Notes: generated from the letters alone by a model not told the origin. DNA of 37,216 nucleotides from Cyanobacteria bacterium K_Offshore_surface_m2_239 (GCA_016882305.1 VGQX01000012.1:1-37216), one strand, 5' to 3'; shown: positions 23,608-33,393, counted from the stretch's first letter. Numbers and translations: made by a program.

Positions 23608-24630
23608 TCAATACCCCGAGGAGCCCGGGGGAGGCGCGCTGGCGGGCACCTGCTTCAGATAGCTGGCCACCGGGATCGGGCGGGGTTGGTTGTAGCCCAC
23701 CGGAAGCCAGAGATCTCCCGCGCCGGACGCGAAGTGCACCTCCCAGTGATACAGCCCGCGAAAGGCGGCCGGGTCGTCTTTCATCAAGGCGGCGTAATGG
23801 AGAACGGCCCTGCCGTAGTGGTCGCTGTTGTTGTAGCCCCACAGGGCTTTCTTGAGATTGCCGGGGCCACCGCGCCGGACGAGATAACGGGCGGCGGCGT
23901 GGATGGCGTCACGGGGGTTGCGGATGTCGCCCTTGCCGATGCCTGGCTCCGCCCAGGTGGTGGGCAAAAACTGCATCGGTCCCTGGGCCCCCGCCACGGA
24001 GATCCCATCCAGCCGACCCATGCCCGACTCCACGAGGTTGACGGCGGCGAGCACCTCCCAGGGGATGCCTGTGGCCGCCGCCGCCTCTTTGTAGTAGCTC
24101 AGCAGTTGCTCGGGAGGTTCCGGGGAGCGGATGCGCCAGCTCGGCAGGGTGAGGGTGCGCTGTCCCCGATGCATGGCGAGAAATTCCCGCCGCGCCGCCA
24201 AGTGGCGCTCCAACACCGTTTGCCAGCGCGCGGGGAGGGCCGCCCGCACCTGGTCGGCGAGCGCCCGGCGATGGGACAACACCCGATAGATCACCTGTTG
24301 CTGGTGACCCAGCCGCGGCAGCTGCTCGGCGGGGGTGGCGGGATCTCGCAGGGCCTCCTCCACGGCCGCCAGCAGGGCCGCGAGGCTCGTCGCGTCCGGG
24401 GGCAGCAGGGGGTAATGGCGACCGTCGGCGCTGGTGGGCAGCGCCGCATCTGACGGCAGCGGGGCCACCACGCGCTCCGGAGTGGCCTCACGGCTGGGTG
24501 CTTCCGCTTTTCCCCGAGACAGACACTGTCCCGGAAGGCAGATCAGGCCCACCCCCACGAGAAGCGCGGCGCCACCGACGACCAGACCCGCGCGACCCGC
24601 TCCGGGCCATCGGTGAGGGATCGGTCGCAT
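23608..24630 (-). CDS. Lytic murein transglycosylase (SLT-like)
   Basis: 340 residues from the ATG at 24630; the ORF-track extension overlaps the gyrA end. A membrane/signal segment (about 12-31) is followed by a helical region and the transglycosylase domain: VLAAVNLVESGMGRLDG with the catalytic E201, then VAGAQGPMQFLPTTWAEPG and NPRDAIHAAARYLVRRG. It cleaves the peptidoglycan glycan strand, forming 1,6-anhydro-muramyl ends. The domain is longer at the N-terminus than in small SLT proteins. Co-directional with the topoisomerase and the downstream protease gene. Confidence 0.85.
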   Translation of the reverse strand: MRPIPHRWPGAGRAGLVVGGAALLVGVGLICLPGQCLSRGKAEAPSREATPERVVAPLPSDAALPTSADGRHYPLLPPDATSLAALLAAVEEALRDPATPAEQLPRLGHQQQVIYRVLSHRRALADQVRAALPARWQTVLERHLAARREFLAMHRGQRTLTLPSWRIRSPEPPEQLLSYYKEAAAATGIPWEVLAAVNLVESGMGRLDGISVAGAQGPMQFLPTTWAEPGIGKGDIRNPRDAIHAAARYLVRRGGPGNLKKALWGYNNSDHYGRAVLHYAALMKDDPAAFRGLYHWEVHFASGAGDLWLPVGYNQPRPIPVASYLKQVPASAPPPGSSGY

Positions 24631-24664
24631 CGGCACTCCGCCAGGGAGGGGCACCTTAAGCGCG

Positions 24665-27181
24665 TCAGGGAGCGGTGACCAGAGGCAACAGTTCCACAAC
24701 GCTTTCCCCGGCCCGCAGGGGCAGCTGGATCCCCGGTGTGGAGCCATCCTCCCGGGCGAGCTGGGCCACGCTCCAGCGCAGGTGGCGCCCCTCTCGACCA
24801 CTCAGCCGCACGCCCACCACGCTCCCTTCGGCCGCCCGCAGGTCGACCAGCTGATCGGCTCGCTGGAGGAAGCGCAAGCCGATCTGGCCCAGATCGCCCC
24901 GCTGACAGAGCCGCAGGCTCTCCACCCCCAGCTTCTTCAATTGCCCGAGGCGACTCGCCAGCAACACCTCCCCGCCGCCTTGCGCGCTCGCCGCGCCCAC
25001 CACCTCCTCCCCGGGAAGCAGGCGCATCAATTGGGGCCCCTGGGCGATGCGGCCCAACAGCGGCAGGTTGGCGTCATTCACCGCCAGCCGCAGCAGCCGG
25101 CCCGTGCTGCTGGCCACCACCAACTCATCGTTGTCGCCAAAGGCCACCACCCGTTTGAGGGTCACCCCCTCTTTGAGCTTCAGCACGGTGGCGGCCCGAC
25201 CGGACAGATCCTGAAACTCCTCGATGGCCAGGCGCTTGAAGCGTCCATCGCTGCTGAGCAGGCCCAAGCTGCTGTGGGTGTTGCTCCGCAGCGGCACCAC
25301 CTGCACCACCGCTTCGTCCGCCAGACTCTCGGGCAGGAAACGCTCCAGAGGACCCTGTTGCTGGGCGGCGAATTCCCAGCGCACCAGGGCCACCCGGCCG
25401 TCGGCGGTGAAGGCGAGCAGGGCGGGCGGCGGATCAACGGGCAGAAGGATCCGGGGCGGGGCGGGCCCTTCCGCCGTTTCCGTCATCTCCTCCAGCTTCA
25501 TCCGGCTCGCCTGTTGGGCGGAGAGGATCCGCACGTGGCCATCCGCCTGGATGAGCACTCGCGCTTCCGCCGGCAGGGCATCCAGGGCCTGCTGGCGCTG
25601 CTCCTCGGTGGAGGGTCGGGCCGCAGCGCCGCGCTGAGCCATCACGGCATCGCCCCCTTCCACCAGGCGGGTGCGCCGGGGGGTGGCGTAGCGCTTCCGC
25701 AGGTGCCGCAGCTCCCGCACCATCGTGTCCAGCAGGGTGGGACGGTCATCCAGCAGGTGGCGCAGTTCCGCCTGCTCCTTGCTCAGGTCGCCGGCCTCCT
25801 GCCGCAGGCTTTCCTGCTCCAGGCTGGTCAGCCGCCGCAGGGGCATGGCCAGAACGGCGTCGGCCTGGCGATCGCTCAGGTCGAGGTGCACCTGCAGGCT
25901 GGCCTTCGCGGCCGCGGCATCGCTGGCGGCGGTGATCATGGCGATCACCTCTTGCAGGCGGGCCAGGGCCTTGATCAGCCCCTCCACCACCTCCAGCCGG
26001 TCTTCGCAGCGCTTGAGTGCATGGCGGGTGCGGCGGATGAGAGTGTGCTCGCGAAAGTCGAGGAACTGATCCAGCAGCTGGCGCAGGCTGAGCTGCTGGG
26101 GTTGGCCGTTGACGAGCGCCAGGAGGATCGCGCCGAAATTGCTCTGCAGCGCCGTGCGCCGCTGGAGCTCCGCCAACACCTTGCTGGAGTCCGCATCGCG
26201 CCGCACCTCGACAACGATGCGCATGCCCTCCCGGTCGCTTTCATCGCGGATGTCGGCAATGCCGATGATCTTGCCGTCGTTGACCATCTCGGCCAGCTTC
26301 TCGATCCAGCCCGCCTTGCTCAGTTGATAGGGCAGCTCGGTGATCACCACAGCGCCGCGCCGATGGCGACCCTTTCCCGGCTGCACCTCCTCGATGTGCG
26401 CCACCCCGCGCATCGGAATGCTGCCCCGGCCGGTGAGATAGGTGTCGCGCACGCCAGCGCCGAGGAGCACCTCGCCACCGGTTGGAAAATCAGGTCCGGG
26501 AACAAGTTCCAGCAGCTTCTCATCGGAGAGGTCGGGCTGGCGGATCAGGGCGATGAGGGCATCGACCACCTCGCCGAGATTGTGGGGCGGGATGCTTGTG
26601 GCCATGCCCACCGCGATGCCGTTGCAGCCATTGAGGATCAGAAAGGGCAATTGCGCCGGCAGGACGGCAGGCTCCTGCTGGGAGCCATCGAAATTGGCGG
26701 TGAAGGCCACCGTGTCGTTGCCGATCTCATCGAGGAGGCCCTCATTGGCGATCGGCGCCAGACGGGTTTCCGTGTAGCGCATGGCCGCCGGGGGATCATC
26801 ATCCACCGAGCCGAAATTGCCATGGCCATCCAGCAGGGGGTGGCGGCTGGAGAAGGTCTGCACCAACCGCACCAGGGCGTCATACACGGCTTGATCGCCG
26901 TGGGGATGGTATTTGCCCAGCACGTCCCCCACCACGCGGGCGCACTTGCGGTAGGGCCGATCCGGGGTCAGCCCGAGCTCGTGCATGGCGTAAAGAATGC
27001 GCCGTTGCACCGGCTTCAGGCCATCGCGCACATCGGGCAGGGCCCGCCCGACGATGACGCTCATCGCGTACTCCAGGTAGGAGCGCTGCATCTCCTGGTG
27101 CAAGGCGATCGGCTCGATCCGCTGATCGTTATCGGGATCGTTTCCCGGGTCCTTGCGATTGCCTGAGCGTGTGTCGGCCAT
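24665..27181 (-). CDS. Type IIA topoisomerase subunit A (GyrA/ParC-like)
   Basis: 838 residues. N-terminal breakage-reunion domain with [20 protein letters not shown], winged-helix segment [12 protein letters not shown] and catalytic tyrosine Y136 (AAMRYTETR). The C-terminal beta-pinwheel repeats are present ([20 protein letters not shown]), but I see no GyrA-box (QRRGGKG), which is needed to wrap DNA as gyrase does. So a decatenating topoisomerase IV-like activity is as likely as gyrase; cyanobacteria often have two such genes. At the position of E. coli GyrA Ser83 there is Gln97. Needs a B subunit encoded elsewhere. Confidence 0.9.
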   Translation of the reverse strand: MADTRSGNRKDPGNDPDNDQRIEPIALHQEMQRSYLEYAMSVIVGRALPDVRDGLKPVQRRILYAMHELGLTPDRPYRKCARVVGDVLGKYHPHGDQAVYDALVRLVQTFSSRHPLLDGHGNFGSVDDDPPAAMRYTETRLAPIANEGLLDEIGNDTVAFTANFDGSQQEPAVLPAQLPFLILNGCNGIAVGMATSIPPHNLGEVVDALIALIRQPDLSDEKLLELVPGPDFPTGGEVLLGAGVRDTYLTGRGSIPMRGVAHIEEVQPGKGRHRRGAVVITELPYQLSKAGWIEKLAEMVNDGKIIGIADIRDESDREGMRIVVEVRRDADSSKVLAELQRRTALQSNFGAILLALVNGQPQQLSLRQLLDQFLDFREHTLIRRTRHALKRCEDRLEVVEGLIKALARLQEVIAMITAASDAAAAKASLQVHLDLSDRQADAVLAMPLRRLTSLEQESLRQEAGDLSKEQAELRHLLDDRPTLLDTMVRELRHLRKRYATPRRTRLVEGGDAVMAQRGAAARPSTEEQRQQALDALPAEARVLIQADGHVRILSAQQASRMKLEEMTETAEGPAPPRILLPVDPPPALLAFTADGRVALVRWEFAAQQQGPLERFLPESLADEAVVQVVPLRSNTHSSLGLLSSDGRFKRLAIEEFQDLSGRAATVLKLKEGVTLKRVVAFGDNDELVVASSTGRLLRLAVNDANLPLLGRIAQGPQLMRLLPGEEVVGAASAQGGGEVLLASRLGQLKKLGVESLRLCQRGDLGQIGLRFLQRADQLVDLRAAEGSVVGVRLSGREGRHLRWSVAQLAREDGSTPGIQLPLRAGESVVELLPLVTAP

Positions 27182-27273
27182 CCTGTGCTGGCAAGGTGGG
27201 GCGGACGACGGGGGTCAGCCTACAGATTCAACGGTCATCACCCCCCGAGGCGAAGCCATCTCCTCCGTTGGCC

Positions 27274-28206
27274 TCACTCCGCCTCCTGGGTGCCTGTGGC
27301 ATTGGCTTTGGCTCTCTCCACCGCCGGTCGGAGGGAGGGTTCGGCGAGAAGTCGGCCGGCGGCCTCGCGCAACCGCGGTCCCCAGAGCTGCTCTTTCTGA
27401 TACTCCTCTTTCACGTAGTTGGGATCATCCGCCAGGGCCGATTCCGCCAAGCGGAAGGCGTCCTCCTTGAGGGCGGGTTGACCATTGTGGAGGGCGGCGG
27501 CGAGGGCCAGGGAGGACTCAGCCACGGAGGGCTTGATCGTGAGCACCTTGCGCCAGAGACGCATCGCCTCTTGATCCTTGCCGCGCTCGTACAACACGAG
27601 CCCCTGGTTGTTGATCGCTTCCCAGAAGTTGGCCCGCAGGGAGGCGGCCCGCTCGAAGGCGCGCAGGGCCGGATCCGGCTGGTTCAGAAGGATGTGGGCA
27701 TTGCCCAGATCAAACAAGGCTCCGGCGTTCCGCCCGTCCAGGCGCAGTCCCTTCTGAATCAGATCCAGGGCCTCGGCCGGCTTGCCATTGCGCAGGGCCA
27801 GGGCCCCTTCGGCGAACCAGATGCCGGGATTGTTCGGATCCAGCCTCTTGGCGCGGGCGAGAGCCTTGAGGGCTTCCTTGGAGTTGTTGTCACGCAGCTG
27901 AGCCTCCGCCAGGAGCACCCAGCCGCGAGGGTCGTTCGGCAGCAGGCGCACCGTGAGCTCCGCCAACCGGGCCGCGTACTCCGGCTGGCCCAGCCGGAGC
28001 ATCTGAACGGCTTCCTCGGCAATCCCCAGACCCGCCTCGCGCAGGCCCTTCTCGGAGGGGAGGAACACATAGGGAACCACGGCCCGCGCCGGGGTTCCCA
28101 AGGTGGTCAAGAGTCCCAGGACGACGGGGAAAAGCAAGCGCCTGAGGCGACGGCCCACGGAAGTTTTACGGATGTAACGAAGCTTAGGGACTGGATCTCC
28201 CCGCAT
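27274..28206 (-). CDS. Exported TPR-repeat protein
   Basis: 310 residues from the ATG at 28206, overlapping the queG end by 23 nt; a GTG at 28159 (GRRLRRLLFPVVLG) is an equally good start because it places the signal peptide at the very N-terminus. Signal sequence LLFPVVLGLLTTLGTPARA, then about six tetratricopeptide units (for example DPRGWVLLAEAQLRDNNSKEAL and NAGALFDLGNAHILLNQPDPAL). TPRs bind proteins; the partner is unknown. Found next to queG and the topoisomerase in related picocyanobacteria. Confidence 0.8.
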   Translation of the reverse strand: MRGDPVPKLRYIRKTSVGRRLRRLLFPVVLGLLTTLGTPARAVVPYVFLPSEKGLREAGLGIAEEAVQMLRLGQPEYAARLAELTVRLLPNDPRGWVLLAEAQLRDNNSKEALKALARAKRLDPNNPGIWFAEGALALRNGKPAEALDLIQKGLRLDGRNAGALFDLGNAHILLNQPDPALRAFERAASLRANFWEAINNQGLVLYERGKDQEAMRLWRKVLTIKPSVAESSLALAAALHNGQPALKEDAFRLAESALADDPNYVKEEYQKEQLWGPRLREAAGRLLAEPSLRPAVERAKANATGTQEAE

Positions 28207-29134
28207 CCAGCGCCGCCTGGATGTTGCGTTGCCACATCCACGGTTGGATGCGTCGCAGGGCGGAGGCCCGCAGGCGTTCATCCCACTCCTGTTCGGTCCA
28301 GGTGAGGGCCTCCTCGCCATTGAGCGCCAGCCACCAAGGCCGCGGCTGCAGATCCGCCTCAGGCGACTCCGGCAGATCCGGCCGGTTCCAGGGGCACACC
28401 TCCTGGCAGATGTCGCAGCCGGCCACCCAGCCCTGGAGGTGGGGCGGGAGCCAGTCCGGCAGCCGGGGCTCTCGATTTTCAATCGTGTGATACGCGATGC
28501 AGCGTCTGGCATCCACCACGAAGGGTTCGCGGATCGCTCCGGTGGGGCAGGCGCTGATGCAACGGCTGCAGCCCCCGCAGAGCGAGGGCGAGGGCCGGTC
28601 CGCCGGCAGCTCCACGGTGGTGAGCAGATGCCCCAGCAACAGCCAGGAGCCCCGCCGACGATGGATCAGGTTGCCGTTCTTGCCGATCCAGCCCAGGCCA
28701 GCCTCCTCAGCCCAGGCCTTGTCCATCAAGGGCGCGCTGTCCACGCAGGCCCGCCAGCGACCGCCGGGAACGCGGGCTTCCAGCCAGCGGCCCAGGCGGC
28801 GCAGCCGCTGATGGATGACGCGGTGGTAGTCCCGCCCCCAGCCATAGCGGGCCACCCGCAGGCTGCCGGCCCGAGGTCTGGCCCGCACGTGATGGCTGAG
28901 GGCCACGGCCACCACGCTGCGCACTCCCGGCAGCAGCGCCTCAATGGCGCGGCGCCGCGGATCGGCCATCCAGCCCATGTCGGCCTGGTATCCCGCCTCC
29001 AACCAGCGCTCCAGCGCCGCCTGGCGCAGGGGCAGGCGAGAGCTTCCGGGCACGGAGGCCAGGCCCACAGGGTCGAATCCGAGGGCGCGCGCCTGGGATT
29101 TGAGCTCTTCCGCCAGCGCAAAAGGCGTTCCCAT
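28184..29134 (-). CDS. queG: Epoxyqueuosine reductase
   Basis: 316 residues. Catalyses the last step of queuosine formation in tRNA, reducing epoxyqueuosine to queuosine with cobalamin and iron-sulfur clusters. Seen: VDSAPLMDKAWAEEAG with the catalytic Asp, GWIGKNGNLI, two [4Fe-4S] motifs CGGCSRCISACPTGAI and CDICQEVCPWNRP, and RRCIAYHTIE. Length fits QueG without the extra HEAT domain. Cytoplasmic. Divergent from the HpsJ-like gene 46 bp away. Confidence 0.92.
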   Translation of the reverse strand: MGTPFALAEELKSQARALGFDPVGLASVPGSSRLPLRQAALERWLEAGYQADMGWMADPRRRAIEALLPGVRSVVAVALSHHVRARPRAGSLRVARYGWGRDYHRVIHQRLRRLGRWLEARVPGGRWRACVDSAPLMDKAWAEEAGLGWIGKNGNLIHRRRGSWLLLGHLLTTVELPADRPSPSLCGGCSRCISACPTGAIREPFVVDARRCIAYHTIENREPRLPDWLPPHLQGWVAGCDICQEVCPWNRPDLPESPEADLQPRPWWLALNGEEALTWTEQEWDERLRASALRRIQPWMWQRNIQAALDAGRSSP

Positions 29135-29180
29135 AGGGGATCAAACCCCGCTGGTGGGTAAAGTCACGCTACTGCGGCAA

Positions 29181-29840
29181 GTGTCAGTGGCCATCGCTTC
29201 TTCAGATCGTTTCAGCCCCATTTTGCGCTGGATCGGCATCACGCTTGTGGTTCTGACCGTTCTGCAGATGCTCGCTGTCCTCGCGCTCTGGGACTGGCAA
29301 GCGGAGCCGTTCCGGCAGCTGGTGGTGGAGCGTCTGACCAAGGAATCGCCCATGGCCCTGGTGGGTCTGCTGTTCATGTATGTCTCGGGTCGTCTCGATC
29401 ATCAGGAAGCCCTGGGCCGATCCCGCCTTCTTTGGGTGGTGTGCATCCTCAGCGGCCTGATGGCCGTGCTGCTCACGGCGGCCCTGCCGATCGTGTTTGG
29501 CGGCGACCGGATGATGCAGGAGCAGACGGAACAACAGATCACCGCCAAGCAGGGTCAGTTGGAGATGGCGCGCGAACAGAGCAAGAATCCCCAGGTGCTC
29601 CAACAGTTGGTGCGGCAGGCGGAGAGCGCTGGTCAGATCCCGCCAGGGGCCTCGGACGCCCAGAAGCTCCAGACCGCTCGGGCGTTTGTCGATCGTCAGC
29701 TCCAACAAATGGAGGACCAGTTCAAGCAGGCCAAGCAAGGCGGTGAGCTGGCCCTGAACCAGCGGCGCTACGGCACCTCCATCGGAGCGATCGTGCTGAT
29801 CGTGGCCTTCACCCTGCTCTGCCTGGGCAGCGTCCTTTGA
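29181..29840 (+). CDS. HpsJ-like membrane protein
   Basis: 219 residues from a GTG at 29181; the ORF-track start lies antisense to queG. Topology: TM1 (WIGITLVVLTVLQMLAVLAL), an amphipathic segment, TM2-3 around 60-105 (MALVGLLFMYV, ILSGLMAVLLTAALPIVFG), a long hydrophilic helical stretch rich in Gln (QEQTEQQITAKQGQLE), and a final TM (IGAIVLIVAFTLLCLG). This matches the cyanobacterial HpsJ family, named for hormogonium polysaccharide secretion in filamentous species. In a unicellular strain the role is open. Confidence 0.7.
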   Translation: MSVAIASSDRFSPILRWIGITLVVLTVLQMLAVLALWDWQAEPFRQLVVERLTKESPMALVGLLFMYVSGRLDHQEALGRSRLLWVVCILSGLMAVLLTAALPIVFGGDRMMQEQTEQQITAKQGQLEMAREQSKNPQVLQQLVRQAESAGQIPPGASDAQKLQTARAFVDRQLQQMEDQFKQAKQGGELALNQRRYGTSIGAIVLIVAFTLLCLGSVL

Positions 29841-29889
29841 GGGCGCCGGCTCAGAGCTACCTTAAAAGCCTGCCCTTGCCTCCTCGGTC

Positions 29890-30621
29890 TTGGTCCCTTC
29901 CAGTCCCAGACCAGATCAGCAACCCTTCGGATCGCGCCTTCAGGAGGATCTGAAGAATGATCTGATCGCCGGTCTGCTCGTGGTGATCCCGCTGGCGACC
30001 ACGATCTGGCTGGCGACCACGGTCAGTCGCTTCGTTCTGGCCTTCCTCACGTCGATCCCGAAGCAGTTCAATCCCTTCAACACCCTCAACCCGCTTCTCC
30101 AGGAACTGATCAATCTCAGTCTGGGCTTGCTGGTTCCCCTTCTGGGGATCCTGTTGATCGGCCTGATGGCCCGCAACATCGTGGGCCGTTGGCTTCTGGA
30201 ATTCGGAGAGGGCACCCTGCAGCGGATTCCGCTGGCGGGCTCGGTTTACAAAACCCTCAAGCAACTGCTGGAAACCTTCCTGCGCGACAACTCCTCCCGC
30301 TTTCGTCGGGTCGTGCTGGTCGAATACCCCCGGGAAGGCCTGTATGCCATCGGTTTTGTCACCGGTGTGCTCGGGGCGTCGATCCAGTCTGATTTTCAGG
30401 AGACCATGTTGAGCGTCTTCATCCCCACCGCCCCCAATCCCACCACGGGCTGGTACGCGGTCGTGCCGGAGCGGTCCGTGCGCGACATTGAGCTCAGCGT
30501 GGAAGACGCCTTCCGCACCATCATCTCGGCGGGCATCGTCAGTCCGGATGATCGCGAAACCTCCTCCACCAGGAGCTTCTCCAGTCTCCTGGCCCAACTC
30601 CGCGCCCCCCAGCTGTCCTGA
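29890..30621 (+). CDS. DUF502 family membrane protein
   Basis: 243 residues from a TTG. Two transmembrane segments (IAGLLVVIPLATTIWLAT and LSLGLLVPLLGILLIGLMA), then the soluble DUF502 part with IPLAGSVYKTLKQLLET, VVLVEYPREGLYAIGFVTG and VFIPTAPNPTTGWYAVVP. Function in bacteria is unknown; plant homologues (LCV-like) are membrane proteins. The TGA overlaps the nusB ATG, so it is co-translated with nusB. Confidence 0.85.
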   Translation: MVPSSPRPDQQPFGSRLQEDLKNDLIAGLLVVIPLATTIWLATTVSRFVLAFLTSIPKQFNPFNTLNPLLQELINLSLGLLVPLLGILLIGLMARNIVGRWLLEFGEGTLQRIPLAGSVYKTLKQLLETFLRDNSSRFRRVVLVEYPREGLYAIGFVTGVLGASIQSDFQETMLSVFIPTAPNPTTGWYAVVPERSVRDIELSVEDAFRTIISAGIVSPDDRETSSTRSFSSLLAQLRAPQLS

Positions 30622-31247
30622 TGCAGAGCCGCAGCCTCTCCCGTGAACTGGCCCTGCTTCTGCTCGCCCAGCTCCCGGATCGCGGAGCCGTCTCCGTTCC
30701 CTCCGACACGACGCTGCTGGGTTTGTTGGAAAAAGCCCTGGCCAGCCTCGCCGAGCACGTGCGCGATGGCCTCGATCGTTCGGCGGAGGCTCTCGCCCGG
30801 GCGCAGCAAGATCTGCTGGACAGCGAGCTGCAGGCGGGACCCGAGGCCCAGGTCCCCAAGGTGCGGGAGCATCTGCGCCATGGCATCGCCCAGGCGGAGC
30901 AGGCCCTCAATCGGTTGTCCGCCTGTTTGGAGATTCCGCGGCTGCTGATGCTGGCTGATCAAGAGGTCGTGCGACGCGGGGCTCTGGACCGGGCGCGGGC
31001 GGTGCTCCGCGATCGGCAGGCCATCGACGCCCGTTTGGACGGGGTGATGGAGGGCTGGCGCCTGACGCGGCTCCCCCGCATCGATCGCGACATCCTGCGC
31101 CTGGCGGTGGTGGATCTCGAAAGCTTCGACACCCCTTCCGCCGTGGCCTGCAACGAGGCGGTGGAGCTGGCCAAGCGCTACAGCGATGAGCAGGGACGAC
31201 GCATGATCAATGGCGTTCTGGGTCGCTTCACCGCCGCGAGGGTCTGA
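30621..31247 (+). CDS. nusB: Transcription antitermination factor NusB
   Basis: 208 residues. NusB binds boxA RNA with NusE (S10) in rRNA antitermination. Start MQSRSLSRELALLLLAQ and the conserved C-terminal half RIDRDILRLAVVDLE, AVACNEAVELAKRYSDEQGRRMINGVLGR are diagnostic. It is longer than the about 140-residue enterobacterial protein because of an extra helical insert (about 40-110), usual in cyanobacteria. The start overlaps the DUF502 stop (TGATG), and ftsY begins 6 nt after it, so the three form an operon. Confidence 0.92.
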   Translation: MQSRSLSRELALLLLAQLPDRGAVSVPSDTTLLGLLEKALASLAEHVRDGLDRSAEALARAQQDLLDSELQAGPEAQVPKVREHLRHGIAQAEQALNRLSACLEIPRLLMLADQEVVRRGALDRARAVLRDRQAIDARLDGVMEGWRLTRLPRIDRDILRLAVVDLESFDTPSAVACNEAVELAKRYSDEQGRRMINGVLGRFTAARV

Positions 31248-31253
31248 AACGTC

Positions 31254-33005
31254 ATGGTCTTTGATTGGTTCCAACGTCGGCTGGCGAAGGCGGACACCAC
31301 CGCCCCTCCCCCACAGGAGCCCGCCGCCCCCCCGTCCGCTGATTCCGCTGAGTCCGCTGATTACGCCGAGGCCTCGGGGCCTCCAGCTGCTGATGCCGCT
31401 GCCACCGCCCCGGCTCCCCCAGCCGTTGAGCCGGCTTCCTCCCAGCAGGTCTCTACCCAGACCGCTTCGCCTCAGCCGGCCACGCCCCAGCCGGCGGCAC
31501 CCTCCGCGCCCGGCATCGACAGCGACGCCCTGGCCTGGGCGCGGGAGGCTTACGCCCGGCTGAAGGCGGAGCAGCAGGCCGCTCGCCAGGCCGAGGCCGA
31601 GCCCCCGGCAACGGAGCCCTCAGCACCCGAGCCCCGGGAGGACTCCCCCCCGCCGGTCCCCGACGCCGAAGCCGTCTCGGACCTCCCGGTCGCCGAAGCC
31701 TTCGCCCCGGACCTTCCAGCCGTCGCCCCGGACCTTCCGGCCGCCGTCCAGACCGCGCCGGAGCCCCGGGCGGTGCCAGAACCTGTGGCTGAGGCTGAGG
31801 CTGAGGCTGAGGCTGAGGCTGAGGCCCCGGCCGCGCCGCTGTCGCTGCTGGAGCGGGCGGCGGCGGCGCGCCAGCTGCGCCAGCGCGAGCTCCTCGCCAC
31901 AGAGGTCTCTGCAGAGCCCGTCGTCCCTGACCCCCCGAGGGCGTCGGAGGCCTCCCCCTCCGCTCGGACCGACGAAGCGATTGAACCGCGCCTGGGCGAC
32001 TTTGACGAGGTGTTCACCTGGTCGGCGGAGGTGTTGGCCGCCCAGGGTCGCCGTCCGGATCAGGTGACCCTGGAGGAGATCGACTGGTTGACGCGTCTGC
32101 GGCGCGGCCTGGAGAAGACCCGTCGCGGCTTTGTCAGCCAGCTGCTGGAAACCCTCGGCGATGACCCCCTGACGCCCGAGGTGCTGGACAATCTCGAGTC
32201 CTCCCTGCTGCGGGCGGATGTGGGGGTGAAAGCCACCGATCAGGTGATCGAGGCCCTGCGCGCCCGCCTCAACCAGGAGGTGGTGGAGGCCAGCGAAGGG
32301 CTTCGTTTCTTGAAAGAACAGTTGCGCGAGCTGTTGGAGGAGCCCATCCAGGCCAGCGGCCAGGAGCTCCTCGTGCCGGAACGGGATCGGCTGAACATCT
32401 GGTTGCTGGTGGGTGTCAACGGGGTCGGCAAGACCACCACCCTCGGCAAGCTGGCCAATCTCGCCGTGCGCAGCGGTTACACCTGCCTGATCGCTGCGGC
32501 GGACACGTTCCGGGCCGCCGCCGTGGAACAGGTGCGCATCTGGGGGGAGCGCAGCGCGGTGCCCGTCATCGCCAATCCGAGTCCCAATGCAGATCCCGCC
32601 GCCGTGGTCTACGACGCCATTGGCGCGGCGAAGGCCAACGGCACGGAGCTGGTGCTCGTTGACACGGCCGGCCGCCTGCAGACAAAGCACAACCTGATGG
32701 AAGAGCTCAGCAAGGTTCGCCGCATCGTGGACAAGCTGGCGCCAGAGGCGGCGGTGGAATCCTTGCTGGTGCTCGATGCCAGCCAGGGCCAGAACGGTCT
32801 GCGGCAGGCGATGGCGTTCGCCAAGGCGGCAGGCCTCACCGGGGTGGTGATCACCAAGCTGGATGGCAGCTCCCGGGGCGGCGTGGCCGTGGCGGTCTGC
32901 CGCGAGGTGGGCCTGCCGATTCGCTTCATCGGGGCCGGGGAGGGCCTCCGTGACCTGCGTCCCTTCAACAGCTATGAGTTCGTGGAGGCGCTCCTGGCCA
33001 CCTGA
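31254..33005 (+). CDS. ftsY: Signal recognition particle receptor FtsY
   Basis: 583 residues. SRP-receptor GTPase that docks ribosome-SRP complexes at the membrane. The A domain (1-240) is very long, Pro/Ala/Glu-rich and contains an Ala-Glu dipeptide run. NG domain: GVNGVGKTTTLGKLA (G1), DTFRAAAVEQ, LVDTAGRLQ (G3), TKLDGSSRGG (G4/G5), GAGEGLRDLRPF at the end. The N domain four-helix part is at about 245-365 (LEKTRRGFVSQL). Start MVFDWFQRRL is the amphipathic membrane-binding end. It follows nusB in the same operon. Confidence 0.95.
   Translation: MVFDWFQRRLAKADTTAPPPQEPAAPPSADSAESADYAEASGPPAADAAATAPAPPAVEPASSQQVSTQTASPQPATPQPAAPSAPGIDSDALAWAREAYARLKAEQQAARQAEAEPPATEPSAPEPREDSPPPVPDAEAVSDLPVAEAFAPDLPAVAPDLPAAVQTAPEPRAVPEPVAEAEAEAEAEAEAPAAPLSLLERAAAARQLRQRELLATEVSAEPVVPDPPRASEASPSARTDEAIEPRLGDFDEVFTWSAEVLAAQGRRPDQVTLEEIDWLTRLRRGLEKTRRGFVSQLLETLGDDPLTPEVLDNLESSLLRADVGVKATDQVIEALRARLNQEVVEASEGLRFLKEQLRELLEEPIQASGQELLVPERDRLNIWLLVGVNGVGKTTTLGKLANLAVRSGYTCLIAAADTFRAAAVEQVRIWGERSAVPVIANPSPNADPAAVVYDAIGAAKANGTELVLVDTAGRLQTKHNLMEELSKVRRIVDKLAPEAAVESLLVLDASQGQNGLRQAMAFAKAAGLTGVVITKLDGSSRGGVAVAVCREVGLPIRFIGAGEGLRDLRPFNSYEFVEALLAT
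31787..31822 (+). repeat. Hexanucleotide repeat GGCTGA x6 in ftsY
   Basis: Six exact GGCTGA units encode an Ala-Glu run in the A domain. Gain or loss of units keeps the frame and changes only linker length. Confidence 0.9.
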
Positions 33006-33042
33006 GGGCACCATGGAGGGGTGACCTGTCTCCAGTGTTCCG

Positions 33043-33297
33043 ATGGTTGATCGCGGTTCCTCTCCCACCCGCCGCCCCGCCGCTGGCCTGGGGCAGCTGT
33101 TTTCCCTCCCGGCCCTGTTGGCGCTGGTGTTCGGCCTGATCGTTGTGGCGGGCCTCGCCCTGCTGCCGGGGGTGGTGTGGCAGGTGAATCCCTTTCTCTG
33201 GCGGCAGCTGTTGCGGGTGCAGGGGGGGCTGGTCGGGCTGGTGGTCGGTGCGCCGCTGGGCTTTCTGATCGGTCGCCTGACGGCCCGGCGGCGGTGA
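33043..33297 (+). CDS. Small hypothetical membrane protein
   Basis: 84 residues. Two hydrophobic segments, LPALLALVFGLIVVAGLALLPGVVW and VQGGLVGLVVGAPLGFLIG, with a basic C-terminus (RLTARRR). I do not recognise a family. It starts 37 bp after ftsY on the same strand and could be co-transcribed. Confidence 0.6.
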   Translation: MVDRGSSPTRRPAAGLGQLFSLPALLALVFGLIVVAGLALLPGVVWQVNPFLWRQLLRVQGGLVGLVVGAPLGFLIGRLTARRR

Positions 33298-33393
33298 TCC
33301 GTCCGGCGACCGCCCGGCCTCGCCCCCGCATACCGGCGCGATTGTGCATATCCTCAAAACACATTCTGTTTCGACGCTTCCAGTCGCTCAGCC

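Noticed and set aside
24782-27166. 794-residue plus-strand ORF
   Set aside because: It is the antisense shadow of the GyrA-like gene, favoured by high GC; it shows no domain.
31620-33068. 482-residue minus-strand ORF
   Set aside because: Antisense to ftsY; its repeats only mirror the Ala-Glu run.
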